Below are positions 1-11,704 of a DNA stretch of 64,000 bases, one piece after another. The position numbers and the translations under genes are program-made. Source of the DNA: Bretschneidera sinensis (taxonomy: Eukaryota; Streptophyta; Magnoliopsida; Brassicales; Akaniaceae); contig CM043700.1 in NCBI GenBank assembly GCA_023935145.1, positions 37,020,120 through 37,084,119 on the forward strand, in the 5' to 3' direction. How positions within the stretch are numbered: position 1 is the stretch's first letter; the number at the start of each line of letters is the position of its first letter. Under the pieces are notes generated by a model. That model made no database searches, had not been told where the DNA came from, and was given only the letters and a program-made list of their open reading frames with translations.

Positions 1-551
1 GAAAGAGAAGTCGCGTGAGTGAGAGAAAAGCTCTGTGAGTGTTTTTGGGACAGCGATGGAGGAAGAGAATTGGGAAAGTGAAAACTGGACAGTGTTTTAA
101 GACTGAAAACGCCAATTGGGAGTTTTCAAATATCAGTGTTTGAAAACTTAGTTTTAGAAAACTGTGTTTAAAAATTGTTTTTCAACACTACTTATCAAAC
201 ATATTACCCAGTGTTTGAAAAGTATTTTTAGAGTTTGAAAACCCTTTCCAAACAAGGCCTTTTATATTGGAAGTTCCCAACTTACCACTACAGTAGTCTG
301 TACATGAGACAGTAACCGAGTAACTGACTAAGGTCACGTTTCGATTGTGCTAAATTAAAACCAAACCTAAATACTTTCGAAAGAAAAGTTGAGAAAGGAC
401 CAATCAGATGCTTCCATTTGGGGTACTCTAGAACTATAATTCTAGAAGAGAAAGTACATAAAAGAAAAAGCAAAAAAGAAAATCAAACAAGCAATTATTA
501 TGTAAAGCAGTTAATATTATCGGCTAATAAATAGTTCTAAATACCTTCCAC

Positions 552-643
552 AACATTCTCGACGTTTTCCAGAAGTTCCTCACGCCCTCCATCTCTCTCC
601 AGAAGCTTCCTTTTTCCCTCTTCCCCCGTCACCGCTATAAATA
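552..643 (+). promoter_or_regulatory. Heat-shock promoter of sHSP copy A
   Basis: Heat-shock-element modules sit just upstream of the gene: TTTCCAGAAGTTCCT at 566-580 and CCAGAAGCTTCC ending at 610, with a weaker TTC/GA array around 554-565. A TATA box, TATAAATA, lies at 636-643, about 110 bases before the ATG. Alternating TTC and GAA units are the known binding site of plant heat-shock factors; heat induction is inferred. Confidence 0.8.
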
Positions 644-751
644 CACGGGGGGGGCCGAGATAAAAAACCAAATACAAAAGCAAAGCTCTCTCTTAATTAA
701 CATTCCTCATATCTCTGTTTATCAAAAATTCCTCAAGCAAAGAAGAGAAAG

Positions 752-1231
752 ATGGATTTCAGGATGATGGGACTCGACTCACCACTCTTCTTGACTCTGC
801 AAAACTTGGGGGAGCTAACAGATCATGAGACAGGAGACAAGCCCTCCTTCAACGCGCCAACAAGGACCTACGTGCGCGACGCCAAGGCCATGGCTGCAAC
901 CCCCGCAGATGTGAAGGAGTACCCAAACTCTTACGTGTTCGTCATAGACATGCCCGGCTTGAAATCGTCGGATATCAAGGTGCAGGTGGAGGACGACAAT
1001 GTGCTGTTGATCAGCGGAGAGAGGAAGAGGGAAGAAGAGAAAGAAGGCGCTAAGTACGTGAGGATGGAGAGGAGGATCGGCAAGTTCATGAGAAAGTTCG
1101 CGCTGCCCGAGAATGCCAACACCGACGCGATATCGGCGGTTTGTCAGGATGGGGTCTTGACTGTTAACGTGGAGAAGTTGCCGCCACCGGAGCCCAAGAA
1201 GCCTAAGACTATTGAGGTTAAGATTGCTTAA
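752..1231 (+). CDS. Class II cytosolic small heat-shock protein (copy A)
   Basis: Single-exon, 159-residue ORF. ATP-independent chaperone that binds unfolding proteins in the cytosol as large oligomers and holds them for refolding. The N-terminus has the class II pattern ([13 protein letters not shown]), followed by an alpha-crystallin domain at about residues 45-140 with the [20 protein letters not shown] and GVLTVNVEK signatures, then a short [13 protein letters not shown] tail. No organelle signal and no C-terminal ER retention motif are visible, so cytosol/nucleus is inferred. The start is the first ATG after a purine-rich leader and matches the family start. The copy at 24,490 differs by one residue (Val here, Leu there, in GVLT-x-NVEK). 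Heat-shock elements upstream support heat induction. Length is normal for the family. Confidence 0.96.
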   Translation: MDFRMMGLDSPLFLTLQNLGELTDHETGDKPSFNAPTRTYVRDAKAMAATPADVKEYPNSYVFVIDMPGLKSSDIKVQVEDDNVLLISGERKREEEKEGAKYVRMERRIGKFMRKFALPENANTDAISAVCQDGVLTVNVEKLPPPEPKKPKTIEVKIA

Positions 1232-1795
1232 TTAGGGGATTTGTGTTTACTGGGTGAGGTTTGATGCGTTATCTGGGAATAATTTGGGTTTCTTAAGTGT
1301 GAGTTGTGTTCTTGTTTGGCTGTCTTTTGGTGTTTTGAGTGTTGTTGTTTTAATGCGTTTTGGGTTCTGTTTAGCGAATTATAATGGGTTTGTTAGTAGG
1401 AGGGTGAATATATGTTATCGATGCAGATGATGCATCTCAAATTGTAATGAATGTACCTCCTATTTTCTATCTTCTCGTTTGATGCATTTAATATTTCCTC
1501 CTCCTTTTTATTTTTTTATCTTCTCATATTCTAACACCGTGTTCTCATATTCTAACACTGTGTTTTCTATCTTCTCGTTTGATGCATCTCAAATTGTAAC
1601 GAAGGTACCACATAGAGAAGGGCTTGAATTACAATGCCATTATGAAGAAGAATGGCAACAAAAAGATGCTAAGGACCCAAAGGTCAATAAATAAATCCAG
1701 ATGGATAGTTACCAAAGATCATCGTTTTTCATTATATGATCACGCAATGTAATCTGAAATTGGTACATAAAAAGTTAAGCTGAATTTCATCAGAT
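1232..1795 (+). other. 3' flank of sHSP with short internal duplications
   Basis: No gene. A 21-bp unit beginning TTCTCATATTCTAACAC is repeated twice at about 1,521-1,562. The motif GATGCATCTCAAATTGTAA occurs at about 1,430 and again near 1,581. TTTTCTATCTTCTCGTTTGATGCAT occurs near 1,462 and 1,562. Copy B shows the same arrangement. Probably 3' UTR and spacer before the convergent NSUN5 gene. Confidence 0.5.
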
Positions 1796-4518
1796 CTATT
1801 TTTTTGTTTTGAGAATCATCTTTCTCATCAGATTAGGTTGACAATGCATCCATGTCTTGAACGTTTTAGTGCAGAGGAACGTCATTAAAATTTTCTTCCC
1901 GTTCACTCGTATTCTTTTACTACTACATTTCTCTGCTTTTAGAGCTTGTAAGGTGTTTCGGCTACTTTGAGTATGACTTTCTGAGTGACTGGCCATGCTT
2001 CTCGACAAATAGAGCAATGAAAAATCCTTCTTTGTCTTCAACTGGATCAGTTCGGAGCAAATGTTCAGCTGCGATGCAAATAAATTTGCAAAGGTTACAA
2101 AGAAGTGAATATATTGATCGAATGTTTGATTTCATATATGTCTAGCAATTTCAAAAATGCGGCAACCAAGAATAGACATAATGATTGGGAACATATCACC
2201 AGAAGGGCACTTACAGCCTTCGAAAACTGGGAAACCACGGCGATGCCATTGTGGGGAGGGCGTTGCCAGTTGAAAACCATAGGATGCCGCAAGAGGTAAA
2301 ACAGACTTAACAACGTCTTCATTTTCAATTTGATGGATGGAACATGTACTGTAAACAACTCTTTCAACCTGTGGAACTACATCACATCGTGCCAACTACT
2401 ATTATATCTCCATAAAACTCCATGAGAAGAAGCACAGAAACTATCTTAGATAAACCCCAAAATTTAAATTTTTTAAGGGAGAAAAAGAGACATGTAACAG
2501 TATCATGAGATAGCCAGACTATTAGCAGATAACGATATTTTGGCAGTAAAGATAAATCAAGTAGGCCGATAGGAAAATAAATCATCGTTAACCACTAGAT
2601 GCAAGCTCGATCTTTAGTAGCAACCATATCTTCCACAATCAGTTAACGAGATTAGGTTATGGTGAAGTTAATCACGTCTTATGCAATCCAACATTTCACA
2701 ACTATCAATGAGAAGATAGCTACTGAAAAGGAAGAGCATAACCAAACACTGGAGCACACTTTAGCAAAACTAGAAGAAAATAGCTAACTTACAACAAAGT
2801 GCATGTGCTAGAGCCTTCCTCTGAAAGGTTGCAAGCTTGTTCAGTCTGTTTGTGTCGTTGTGGTTTGCAGTCTGACCTATGTTATTAAGACAGCAAACAA
2901 TATTTAGAACGATACAAAACGATATGCTGGAGAGTGACTACACATGATATTTGAGATTCAAGAAAACCATAAAACATTCAAAGAACATAAAGCATTCAGC
3001 ACAATTTTAAATGGAATCCTTTGTGCCTCACCATCAGCTACTTCAGTAACAAGACACATTCAGTTATCAACTTATAGAAGGATCTGTAATTACCTGCTGC
3101 ATGAGATGGGAGCAGATGGTCCAGTCGCTCAGCAGCAGTTCCAGATCCAGAGCAAGAAGGATCTAAAAGAATAGCACAGACCTGCAATTTCAATTTTGTA
3201 AGCAAATAACAAAAATCACTTAACAATGAAAAATTCAACTTCCATTTGCTTCTTTAGCCCTCCAAAGTAAGGTTCTATTTTTTTTTTCAATAAAAGATTA
3301 CAATGTAACATTATGTAAGAAAATAATTAAGGGGATGAAAAGTTATAGGGGATTTTGGAACACAATTCACCAAGGTATCAATTGAAATTTCAATGGTTAT
3401 TTTTTTTTAATAATTGAAACCCCAATGATTATTAGAAGAGAAAGTCAATTTAAGTTGGTTAGCAGAAGCAGAGTTATCAGGTGCTATATTCATCAAACAC
3501 TATAATTTCGCTACAGTGGATGGGCGACTACCAACAGCCTTTAACAGAATAATGTGTACATCTGATAGATTTTTTGGCTTCCAAGAAAGCCCAAAACTAG
3601 TGAAGTTTTGAGTTGCAAGAAGCACAGATAAAAGCCAATGTCTGGGAAGATTGAAAATTAAGGCAGCAGACTGAAAATGGTCAAAATGTTGATTCATATA
3701 GTTGCAGAGAACATTGAAGACCCAGACCCCGTAACTGTGAAGACATACCAAATCATGCTTACCTGGGAATACGATGGATCCTTCGGGTTTAGTTTTAAAA
3801 AATCCCCATGCAGAACTTTTACATCTAGGTGCTGGGTTAAGAACAATCATCGGGTGATAACAAACTACATATAGAAAAGTAAACAAACTAACTGGCAAAC
3901 TATAATTTCCATTTAGTAGACAACTAGAAATGAACAGATAATGCAGATAATGGTACTAATTCAGAGAATATCAGAAAACAAGGCACCTTTCAACTCAGGA
4001 AAAGTACCATAAGATTAAAGACCATTCCACAAGGTGAGCTAGCTGAGAAAAATAGGAGTGTAGATAATAAAAATGAATCACTTAAAAAATAAAGATCAGA
4101 AAATTATTGGAAGGATACTAGCTGCACCAGATAGTTTGATAGTGTCTTCTAGATGTTTAATCCTTTCTTTGTTTAGTTCACATGCTATAACCTTTTCCTT
4201 TCCTTTCACGAGAGCAGAAAGGTGGACAGTTTTGTTTCCAGGGGCTGAACATGCATCAAGAACCTTCACAGAAAGAAAATTCAAATCAAGCATGCTTTAA
4301 AAAGTTGAAAATATATTGCCCTATGAAAAAGTCTCACAATTCTCATCCCCGCAGAAACAAAGGGACAAACATGTGATGCCATGCAAGAGTGAAGTGATAT
4401 GTATAGCTTGCTTCACTAACAGTTGTAAAAACCTTTTCTACTGAGTTTCTTAAGGAACTTCCTACTTATTCTGCATTTTCTTTTTGTCGCATATCATTAT
4501 ATATTTATTATACATGAA

Positions 4519-4676
4519 CGGATTTGGATCCTCTCCATCTAAGAATTAAAAGGGAGGTCCAAGTTCATGGTGAGATTAAATGCTACCATGACGAATCTCG
4601 ATTTAGATCCTCTTCATTTGATGATTTGGAATTCAATCTCACCATGAACTTGACCCCATTTCAATTGTCAAATGGT
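4519..4676. repeat. Hairpin MITE-like element in an NSUN5 intron (copy A)
   Basis: Long imperfect inverted repeat: GTCCAAGTTCATGGTGAGATT near 4,557-4,577 pairs with AATCTCACCATGAACTTGAC near 4,634-4,653. A direct echo of GGATTTGGATCCTCT also occurs inside. The same element is in copy B (28,273-28,433), and a third, diverged copy is at 53,309-53,478, whose ends are GGATC / GATCC. A dispersed non-autonomous element is inferred. Confidence 0.55.
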
Positions 4677-7369
4677 GAGTACAGACAAGTAAAAAGTGTC
4701 CCTTGGGTTCTGATAACAGGAGGAAAAGGTAAAAAAAAAAAAAAGAGTAGAGCTTAAATTGATAGTATTCAGTTCAAAATTTATGTTAGATTTCTGGTAC
4801 CTAATGTTCATGTATATATCTTATTATCAAAGTATGGCATGACCACGTAAAACAACAAGAACAGAACACGGTGAGCAACATAAACGCAACAAGCACAACT
4901 CACCTGCCATCCTGGTTCAGGACTAAGAGTTGCTGCCACCATAGAACTTGCCTTTCCCTATGAAAATCAGGGATCACGGTATAAATCGAAAAGAAAGCAC
5001 AAATTCTTTTTTTTTTGGCTCAGTAAGAAAACTCAGAAATTTTTTCAATGATTATATAAATTAATGAAACCTTACTTGCATAAACACACTTCAATTCATG
5101 ACCAAAGGGTGATCGTGCAAATCACTACCAGGAGGGAGTAGCAACAAGTTAGAAACCATGTCATCCTTCTGAACCTATTTAACACAAAAATCATAAATAA
5201 ATCAACCCCAAAAGGAGAAAATGAGAATAAAAAGGTTAAGGAACAGTTGGTATAAGGAAAGATACGAGATGTTAACTCAATTAACCGCAGCAACTAAATA
5301 ATGTTGAAACAAGCCAGAGTATATAGGTCATAGAAAGTACCATGTGGTGTTTCCCCAGTTCAAGTAAGGCAGAATCAACATCCATTTTCAGAATACTTAC
5401 ACAAACATAACGAGGCTTCGAAACATCTGCAGCCCAAATTAGAAATCCAGATTTAGATAATGTTTTCACAAGGAGGGCAACAACTCACATCTGTCTTAGT
5501 GATCTGAACTTTTCTTATGACAGAAGGGGGAAAAATTGAGCATTATAATCATGATCTAGATAATGTTTTCTCACAATCATATAACCAACCTGCAGAAAAC
5601 TAAATCATTATATTAACATAAAATAATCACAAATATAAATAAACATAATATGTCAGGGAAAAAAAAAGATGATTGGTAAACCACTAAATTTTTTTCTGCA
5701 GATCATCTATTTTGGGTTTCATATGAAAATAAAAAGGGAACTATGATATCTTGTTCGGCTGGTGCTCTTAAGAATTTCCATAGGTCAAAATAAAACTAAA
5801 TTTCCTTTTCCCATTTCCTGAGTGCTAATTTTTTATCACAAAATAAGTTCCTTTTTCCCATTTCCTGAGTGGTATTCAATCCAAAGGAACATGATACTAA
5901 CTGCATCGCCAAGTAAACTTCTGCTTATAATACTTCCACTCAATTTATCAACAAAAAAATACTTCCAGTCAAATAGCACTATCACTAGCGACCAACCATG
6001 TCTAGCCCAAAAAAAAATCCACAATCTGGACTAAAAAAAAAAATGCATTGCACACCAGGAGTTTGAGAAAGATCCATCATGTCTTCAATGCGCTTCACTT
6101 TTTTTCTCACTAAAAGCCGTGCTAGAGCCAATTGTAGAGCATCTTTACGGGCCATGAGAAACTTCTCTGCATCACCGAATGATGAAATCACCTAGAAATT
6201 AAAATTCATACTAAAAGATTAATATTTTATTACATTGAAGTACACGTGACAGAAGAAAAAATCATTCTTTTGCAACCAACAATCACCTGATAAATCATGG
6301 GATGAGGATACCCACGACTACAAAATAGGCTCTTTATAATTTTTTTCTCTATTAATTAATTAAAAAACCAGTGCAATCACTGCTCAGCAATCAGAATTGC
6401 ACAAAACATCTCCTGGCAAACTTACTGCCAAACTCATACTTCAGCAAAAACAAACTAATGCTGTAAATAAATTTCATCAGCCAACTATATTATACTTTGA
6501 ATATCATAGCATCCTAAGTTATGTCACATGATTGAATTGTTTAATGTTTACATAACATATAAGACATAAAGTTATTTTATGAGGCAGAGTCCCGCAAGAC
6601 TGAGAAGTGAGCACACTCTGTATTATCATAGGACAACTCCTTTTATCTCGCCCTAGCCATCTCACTAATCACTAGAGCACAGAGCAGTTTGTTCACATTA
6701 AATATAAAATTGAGTCGTTGGCCACCAAGAAGAGTAAAGTTATGGGTCTACTTTCTCTTGAAAGAGTAAGAGAATGTAAAATTTGCAAATCTCAGGCTTC
6801 TGGATGTATAAAGATATTACCTGCCCAAAAAGAATGTCGTAACATACTATGTAAACCAATGCCTCTTGCTTCTGCATCAGCAACAGCAGTTCAGCATTAT
6901 GTAATCATTTCAAATCGGGAAAAGTTGGCATTTCTAGCAATATGATGATAGCCATGCATTAAAATTTGCATTGGCCAGAAAAAATTAACAAAGGTAGATC
7001 TAACATACCTTCCATTTGCTATTCAGTATGTTGGTAGTCTCCAAGACATCCTTAATAATAGGAAGATCTGAAAACAAGTGAAACCAAAAAAAGAGAATAT
7101 TTTTTTATGGCTGAATCGCATTGAATTCTACCCCAAAGACCCATTGTCATGTAAAGTTCAGGTACTACAAATAACATCAAAAACATAAACTATTTAAAAA
7201 GAAAAAGTTCAGTCAGGTAATATTAGCAACGAAAGAAGATTTGCATAACATCACAGAACTTAAGATTTTTCCACACAAGCTACGAATGCATCGATTTTGA
7301 CATGCCTCGTACTTGGAAGAATGAAAATGGATCGCATGACAATTGAAAATTTTCAAATCCAAAGGTTTA

Positions 7370-7597
7370 GACCCGTTTAGTTGTGAAAAATTTTAACATT
7401 TTTTTTCTTTGACAATTTGGACATTAACATAATTTGGCGTTTCTATTCTTTTAACACAATAAAAGTAGAAAACAAAAGAAATGGTTTTCAGGCTTTTTCA
7501 ATATTACATTGGAAAGATAAATATTGGCTCCAGAGTGTCCAAATTGTTAAAAAAAATGTTAAAAAGGCATATGAAAATTTCCAGGACTAGACGGCCC
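7370..7597. mobile_element. Tourist-like MITE in NSUN5 intron 1 (copy A)
   Basis: Terminal inverted repeats GACCCGTTTAG (left) and CTAAACGGCCC-like (right, here CTAGACGGCCC), flanked by TTA on both sides (7,367-7,369 and 7,598-7,600). The inner arms also pair (CAATTTGGAC with GTCCAAATTG). A TTA target duplication and GGnCCGTTTAG-type ends fit PIF/Harbinger-derived Tourist MITEs. It is shared with copy B, so it predates the duplication. Confidence 0.65.
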
Positions 7598-7912
7598 TTA
7601 AAATTTCATTACTATTTTCTGCACAACCAAATAAGCACTAACAGTGGAGAAATAGAAATTGCTAGCTTACGCTTGAGAGTTTGGCAGACGAGCGTAAGAG
7701 GCCTTTTTGTTCCTGACAGAAGGGCTGTAAACGAGTGATTTGATGGAGCCGACGTCTCGGCGCCGAGCGTCTCCTTGGAGAATGCACCGCAACACCTTCG
7801 CCGCCTCCCTCCTAGCGAAGTAAGCCGACCGCTAGGCGCAGCTCAACCGCTGTTTCTTCAATTTCTCAGCGCATCCTAGGCGCGCTTGTTTTGGTACGCA
7901 CCATGGCTCACA

Positions 7913-8876
7913 GCTGACCACGACTTCATCGTGGAATCCATTCAATTTTTTTTTTATATTTTTGTGATGATTTTGGAAGAAAATATGTTTGGATAACTGT
8001 AATTCGAAAACTGTTTTCAAACAAAAAATAATAATGAAATATTGTTTGGATAATCTTATTTTAAAAACTGTTTTGAAAATAGAAAACTGTTTGCATTACA
8101 CCTTCTTGTAATTGTTTTCAATTTTTAGTTTAAATTTTAGTATCTAAAATTAATTTTATTTCTCATATTTACTAAATACATTTTTTTAAGCACACAACAA
8201 GTACTTGAAAATAATTTATATTATTTTATTTTTAAAATATTAGTATTTTTTATATATCATCGATCAAACATGACAACACTTCTCTTGGTCATGTCATGTT
8301 TGTTTGTTAAACAAATTCTTAAAAATAAAAAATACAATACAACTTTTACAATTTGATAAAATATGAACAACCAACCCATCAAATACAATTCAAGTTTGTT
8401 CAATATCTAAACGATGACATACTTTTCTTCTTAAAAATAAGATAGTTGATAACAACTTTAAGATACAATATTCATTGATCAAATACAACTTCGATAAATT
8501 GATAAAATGGAAATGAACTGTCCAAAATTCTTCCGGTTTGCCTCAACTGCCCAATTTAGTTGGTTTGTCATCCTCACACCCTATAAGTCAAATAATATAT
8601 CAATATGTGAAATATATTCTTAAGAATAAAAAAAATAATTCAGTAACTAAAAAAAACTAAATTAATACAAATAAGGACGTTAAATTAACTAAATCTTACC
8701 GACAAAGATTAACATGATTACCAGATATTAAATCAAATACCAAAACGTTCTGCTCACATCTAATTGGCAATAAGCTCATAAAACGCAGTCATAGCTGCTG
8801 CACACAAATTAGACAAATCAACTGTATAATTATTTGTAAATGTGCTCGACCCTACTTCGCTTTCTACTTCATGGCC
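7913..8876. other. AT-rich spacer right of duplication copy A
   Basis: No coding signal. It begins at the duplication breakpoint. It contains oligo-A/T stretches and a short palindromic patch (AACATGAC with GTCATGTT near 8,265-8,310). It may hold the 3' end of the Harbinger element that follows, but I could not identify its terminal repeats. Confidence 0.4.
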
Positions 8877-10140
8877 CTATACTTCCCATTCATTAAACAA
8901 TTGATCACTCTGAGAACACTGGTATACAAAATTATGTACGACACAACAAGCAACAACTATAAGAGGTTGTCTAGCGGGCTTGAATCTAAGCATCATTTTT
9001 AAAATTGGAAAGCGCGCCTTTAAGACCCCAAAGCAACGTTCTATAACATTACGTAGAGATGAGTGTCTATAGTTAAATAGTTCTCTATAACCCGTTGGTT
9101 GGCATGTTCTACCTTGATATTCATTTAAGTGATACCGTTCACCCCTAAACGGTGGAAGAAACCCGACTGTACATGGATAACCGGAATCTACCAAAAAATA
9201 CTCACCTATAAGTCATACAAATTCTCTTGGTACATATCAATCAATTAGTATATAATTTCAACTTAGTACTAAAATAGATTTACCATTAGTAGGCCAAGAA
9301 AATTGAGCATCCGATCGAGTTAAAGTGTCCAAAAAGACTCGTGAATCGTTAGTCGTACCTTCCCATCTACTATACAAGTATGTGAATTTCATGTCGAATA
9401 AACATGCACACATCACATTTTGTGTGACAACCGATTTTCTACCCCTATAACTGGTAGCTTTTTCTATTGGTGCCCATGCACTGATGTGCGTTCCATCAAT
9501 TGCGCCAATGCATTTCTGGGACTATTAAATTGCATACGATTAGACTCAGTTTTGTATTATATATTGTATATACAAAGCTAAACTAATAAATTAACAATCA
9601 ATTATATGATACATTACCTTAAAAAAAGGGTAAAATCTTCGATCACATCTAATTTGTGGAGGCACCACGTGGTTATTCTATGGACATATTATGTGCTTCG
9701 CAAACTTGTTCATTGCTCTCATCACTGTCTTAAAATGTCGATTAATTGTTTCTAATGAATGTTGAAATCGATCAGCTACAACCCTGCGCCCCATATTGTG
9801 CCTCATAACAAACAAGAAAATGGCTACCATTTCCTCTACTATGACACCCCTTGAGTCTTCTATATAATTATATTGCTTCAATGTATTACATAAGTGATAA
9901 ATGTTTCTTTGTCCGTGCGAAACAATTTATAAACTTCCTCTGAACGACCATTTAACAATTCGATTATATATTCATGTCCACTGAGTCGTGATGTTCGCAT
10001 AGGTAATTTATTCATAAAATTTTCATCATATTCGGCAAACATAGAAGCATTAACAATGAGAGCATTTCATACTCATCTTCAGCGAACGAACTTGATGAAT
10101 TAGATTTGCTACCACAATTATTGGGGTCTGAATTGTCCAT
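8877..10140 (-). pseudogene. PIF/Harbinger (HARBI1-type) transposase, decayed
   Basis: Minus-strand remnants of a DDE transposase, read from 10,140 downward. An N-terminal segment starts MDNSDPNNCG and has frame breaks near 10,060 and 9,885. Next comes a helix-turn-helix-like segment (VADRFQHSLETINRHFKTV, about 9,720-9,780), which runs into a TAG stop at 9,678. After a probable intron comes a catalytic exon with CIGAIDGTHI (first Asp, about 9,490). After a second intron (about 9,195-9,285) the segment LVDSGYP (second Asp) and VIERCFGVLK (Glu) follows, at 8,877-9,194. The three acidic residues of the DDE nuclease are present, but the frame is broken in several places. A Myb/SANT-like gene upstream on the same strand completes the two-gene layout of PIF/Harbinger elements. 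Confidence 0.88.
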
Positions 10141-10156
10141 TTCTTAACCTAAACAA

Positions 10157-10552
10157 AAAAAAAAAAAAAAAAAAAAAACAAGTCCCATTATGGTTATCAT
10201 GTAGTATAGTTTATATTCCACAAATCTAAATAGATTGGAGTTTAATTCTATTTTTTAAAAAAAAAAATCGACAGCACCTCCTCTGTTTTCTATGAAATAT
10301 CAAATCTAATTATATATGTATACACAATTCTAATCATTCAAATATAATTAGACCTATATACACAATTCTAATCATTCATATTCCAACAATACAAGGAATG
10401 TCAAATGCATAAGTTTAGTCCAAACAAATAACATATCATCCATAAACTAAAAAAAAAGTAATAAAAATATCCAACTACAAACATAAACACACATCAAAGA
10501 ACAAATAGTATCCTTAACACACGAACATAATTAAAACCCAAAGGTAATGTCT
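10157..10552. other. Spacer between the two Harbinger genes
   Basis: AT-rich, no ORF of note. It starts with a homopolymer A-run near 10,157-10,178 and includes a repeated ACACAATTCTAATCATTCA motif (about 10,322 and 10,359). Confidence 0.4.
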
Positions 10553-11704
10553 CTAACTCTCAACAAATCCTAGCTAACCACGCATTCTTCTTCTCCAATG
10601 GCATTTTAATGAATGTCTCCCTTAACTCAAAATTACTTGTAAATTTCTCTAATGCCATCAAATATGTGTCATCATCCACCCGATTTTCCATTTCATCAAG
10701 TACTTTCAAACACACTACAACTGAATAATCAGCAGAAACCATCGAACTTGTTCCCTCAACGCTTTTCTCTTTATACTTTCAAACACGATGCAACTGAATA
10801 ATCAGCAGAAATCCACCTGATTTTCCATTTCATCAAGTACTTTCAAACACGCTGCAACTGAATAATCAGTAGAAACTATCGAACTTGTTCCCTCAACGCT
10901 TTTCTCTCTATACCTCTCAGCCCTAGCCAAAGATGCTTTTGTCCTTGATTTTGTGGCCTCCATAAAACAGGCAAAAACTTCACTCAATTGACTATTTCTA
11001 GTTTCTTTATGTTTTTTATTTTCATTGATTTTAGAACGCTTAGCAGAACGTTCAGGCTAAGTGCTTGGGGTTTCAAGGTCAACCGGAGTATTTAGGTCAT
11101 CCGGGTTACTAAGGCCATCAACATCAACGTCTATATGCATGCCATTATTGAGAAAAGCTTCATGCAATGCATTATCCTCATCGGAATTAGGTGGATCTTG
11201 AGTTGAAGCATGGTGAAGAATTCCTATGGCAGTTGACTTGTTAAAGATTATCCCTAACAATTTACAGTGTTCACAGCCTTGCTTACGAAATTGTGAAGCT
11301 TTTGGGTGTGCCTAAGAAAAAAAAATGCAGATATAAAAGAAATTATCATAAGATAAATCCACACTATATACTTTAGGGAGAAAAACGATACCCGAATGTA
11401 ATTTTCCCAAGTCTCATCTAAGACTGTGACAGTATTACTTTCTACATTCCAACCAAACCCAGTTTGCTCAAGCAATTGACTAAACAGGCGGTGTTTCAAA
11501 CACAACCTTTGAAATTTCTCCTTCAATTGTTTCAATATAAAGACCTTATTGGTCTTCAAATTCAATTCTTTGAGAATGATATCCCAAATCTTTCTATGAA
11601 ACACACCATTTTTTATGTTTTCCTTGTTTACCTCATATAATATCGATAAAACATTTCTCTCTCTCAGAGCCCCATAAAGATATATCAATGCTTTCAGAAG
11701 CCAT
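10553..11704 (-). pseudogene. Myb/SANT-like protein of Harbinger element, decayed
   Basis: Reads from an ATG at 11,704 into a Myb/SANT-like DNA-binding domain: a Trp-containing start, a one-base frame break near 11,635, then LKQLKEKFQRL...FGWNVESNTVTVLDETWENY ending about 11,400. A probable intron (about 11,312-11,390) is followed by a conserved segment beginning AHPKASQFRKQG. A TAG stop lies at about 11,056, after ETPST. The C-terminal part contains CLKVLDEMEN followed by a Leu/Phe-rich end (FIKMPLEKKNAWLARIC). This family (L10-interacting-MYB-like) corresponds to the DNA-binding partner encoded by PIF/Harbinger elements. A local duplication of CLKVLDEMEN-coding DNA further disrupts the frame. 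Confidence 0.8.
10680..10910 (-). repeat. Internal tandem duplication in the Myb/SANT-like pseudogene
   Basis: The stretch coding VEGTSS...YSVnnCLKVLDEMEN occurs at about 10,683-10,768 and again at about 10,820-10,905, with a further partial copy (TTTCAAACACGATGCAACTG) at 10,778-10,812. The copies differ by only a few bases, so this duplication is relatively young. Confidence 0.75.

Larger units (their letters stand above)
1796..7903 (-). pseudogene. NSUN5: NSUN5-like rRNA methyltransferase pseudogene (copy A)
   Basis: Same 13-exon layout as the intact copy at 25,531-31,679, but broken. In exon 1 a 2-bp deletion near 7,877 shifts the frame so that a stop appears after about 12 codons. A nonsense TAG follows at 7,832-7,834 (Glu in copy B), and a second 2-bp deletion lies near 7,689. 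Exon 6 has a nonsense TGA at 5,091-5,093 (Gly in B). The last exon has a 2-bp deletion at 2,003/2,004. Missense changes include Arg to Cys just before the catalytic DPSCSG motif (about 3,175) and Arg to Cys at about 5,402. The SAM-binding DACSAPGNKT exon (about 4,123-4,267) remains readable. Homology to copy B ends about 10 bases before the ATG, so a promoter is probably missing. Several independent lesions make sequencing error an unlikely explanation. Confidence 0.92.
1..7912. repeat. Left copy (A) of a tandem segmental duplication
   Basis: Aligns co-linearly with 23,739-31,685. Position 1 matches 23,739 and the sHSP start 752 matches 24,490 (same offset). Similarity covers the sHSP gene, the whole NSUN5 gene including introns, and two MITE-like repeats within introns, with scattered substitutions and small indels. 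It stops near 7,912, just upstream of the NSUN5 start codon: beyond it copy A reads into unrelated DNA while copy B continues into its own 5' flank. The left edge lies outside the window. Confidence 0.95.

Noticed and set aside
1..260. MITE-like end AGGCCTTGTTTGG (minus strand) near 240-262
   Set aside because: Only one end is visible and copy B has changed bases there; not enough to call an element.
931..1122. Minus-strand ORF inside the sHSP gene
   Set aside because: Shadow of the sHSP reading frame; repeated in copy B for the same reason.
3677..3874. 65-residue plus-strand ORF repeated in both copies (also 27,413-27,616)
   Set aside because: It is the antisense of an NSUN5 exon and its introns; its conservation comes from the duplication.
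8265..8310. Possible terminal inverted repeat of the Harbinger element (AACATGAC / GTCATGTT)
   Set aside because: Both arms lie within 40 bp of each other, so it is a local palindrome and not the ends of an element; no partner found near 11.7-12.2 kb.
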